Below, in pieces: positions 32,792 through 33,391 of a DNA stretch of 33,391 nt. How positions within the stretch are numbered: the stretch's first letter is position 1; each line of letters starts with the position of its first letter. The stretch is from Acidithrix ferrooxidans (GTDB lineage Bacteria > Actinomycetota > Acidimicrobiia > Acidimicrobiales > Acidimicrobiaceae), in NCBI RefSeq assembly GCF_000949295.1, contig NZ_JXYS01000087.1:1-33391 (forward strand), in the 5' to 3' direction. The position numbers and the translations under genes were made by a program. The notes beneath the pieces are model-generated. The model was not told the DNA's origin. It worked only from the letters and a program-made list of their open reading frames with translations, and made no database searches.

Positions 32792-33391
32792 TGTCTTTGA
32801 TAATCTGACAAAGCTAGGTATCTGTGCTCGTGAAGCACGAGCACACCAGGAATCCAAGAACTCAGCTACTTCGTCATTGGATAATCCACTACCGAATATC
32901 CCTCTTAGGGATTCTTTCATCTCTAAGGGCTTTAGAAGTATTGCAGCGGTTGACTTTATTTGACGTAGAGTCTCATTTTGGCGTTGAGTCAAATCACCAG
33001 GATTCTTTAGTAATGCCCATCTTGCACTCACAAACCTACGGGCGTAATCTGGAGTAGGAAGTTTTCTCAGTTGGCGCCATAGGTCGCATCTTACCTCCTC
33101 CAGGGCCTCAGTGCCCAATTTAACGACATGAAAAGGATCGAGGTTGCGACCTAAGTATCTGGTGTGCGATCAGCGAAAGCTTTAGCAAAAGCTGGTCCCA
33201 TGTCCATTGTTGCTACTTGTGTGAGAGCTTGGAACGTTGCGAACCAAGCTCACATAAGAACCCATCTAGACTCTTAGCGCTTTTTCCTTCTGCTCCATAG
33301 ACGATCTTTCCAGTTTCATGATCTGTTACGGGCTCTAAATAACTTGGGTTATGTACTTATGGTATTTACGATAGGCAATCTCATCTACCCC
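32705..33391 (-). pseudogene. ISL3-family transposase, frameshifted and truncated by the window edge
   Basis: C-terminal part of a DDE transposase of the ISL3 type. From the window edge inward one reads VDEIAYRKYHKY (first catalytic Asp), an in-frame TAG, then PVTDHETGKIVYGAEGKSAKSLDGF; in another frame MDMGPAFAKAFADRTPDT (second Asp); then, after a lost base, LDPFHVVKLGTEALEEVR and the intact 3' part 32705-33118 ending LKRVSPTEGLRV. At least one internal stop and two frameshifts make it inactive. Its 3' untranslated end runs to the terminal GGCTCTCC at 32558. The 5' part is outside the window. Confidence 0.85.

Noticed and set aside
1-33391. CRISPR array or restriction/defence cluster
   Set aside because: No regularly spaced repeats and no recognisable defence proteins in the window.

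Overview
The window looks like a chromosomal segment of an actinobacterium of moderate GC content, much lower than typical for the phylum. It is most plausibly a member of the Acidimicrobiia, the class of acidophilic iron oxidisers such as Acidithrix, Ferrimicrobium and Acidimicrobium. The main evidence is gene order on the minus strand: pgsA, then (after a sugar-nucleotide transferase) gcvH, a GarA-like FHA protein, an FtsR-like MerR regulator, a DUF151 bifunctional-nuclease family protein, a second MerR regulator and glycine decarboxylase. This matches the mycobacterial Rv1822-Rv1832 neighbourhood. The split GcvP (gcvPA/gcvPB) and frequent TTG/GTG starts with purine-rich ribosome sites fit a non-mycobacterial lineage. 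The species call is inference.

Layout. 1-1069: insertion-sequence debris, a broken IS1595-type transposase abutting the 3' end of an ISL3-type element. 1542-4586 (minus): a polytopic DoxX-like membrane protein with a cysteine-less SCO/thioredoxin-like tail, followed by a lipoprotein with Asp-box motifs. 4782-7137 (minus): a 6-phosphogluconate dehydrogenase-like protein without catalytic residues, upstream of glucose-6-phosphate dehydrogenase (zwf), which ends in a clear rho-independent terminator. 8051-13236 (plus): a short UvrA-like ATPase, an RDD membrane protein, a PsiE-like membrane protein and a class II aldolase/adducin protein, each separated by untranslated gaps. 13842-26131 (minus): gcvT-gcvPA-gcvPB, two MerR regulators, DUF151, FHA, gcvH, a mannose-1-phosphate guanylyltransferase/phosphomannomutase-like fusion and pgsA. 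27004-27747 (minus): an MBL-fold hydrolase. 28060-32421 (plus): an unknown single-span membrane protein, CcdA, a hairpin and the lutABC lactate-oxidation operon. 32558-33391: a second, larger and broken ISL3-type remnant, inverted relative to the one at the left end.

How the genes work together. zwf feeds NADPH production. The glycine cleavage genes (T, PA, PB and H; the L protein is not here) make a one-carbon unit and NADH from glycine. LutABC oxidises lactate. PgsA and the mannosyl donor enzyme serve the envelope. CcdA passes reductant across the membrane.

No complete new defence or mobile system is evident: no CRISPR array, no tRNA or rRNA and no intact transposase. The most unusual items are the catalytically stripped 6PGDH-like protein beside zwf, the duplicated DoxX-like protein with a ligand-free SCO tail, the FtsR homologue with a disordered insert of about 340 residues, the GarA homologue with an added zinc ribbon, and palindromes sharing a 19-base core that resembles the 3' hairpin of IS605/TnpB elements.
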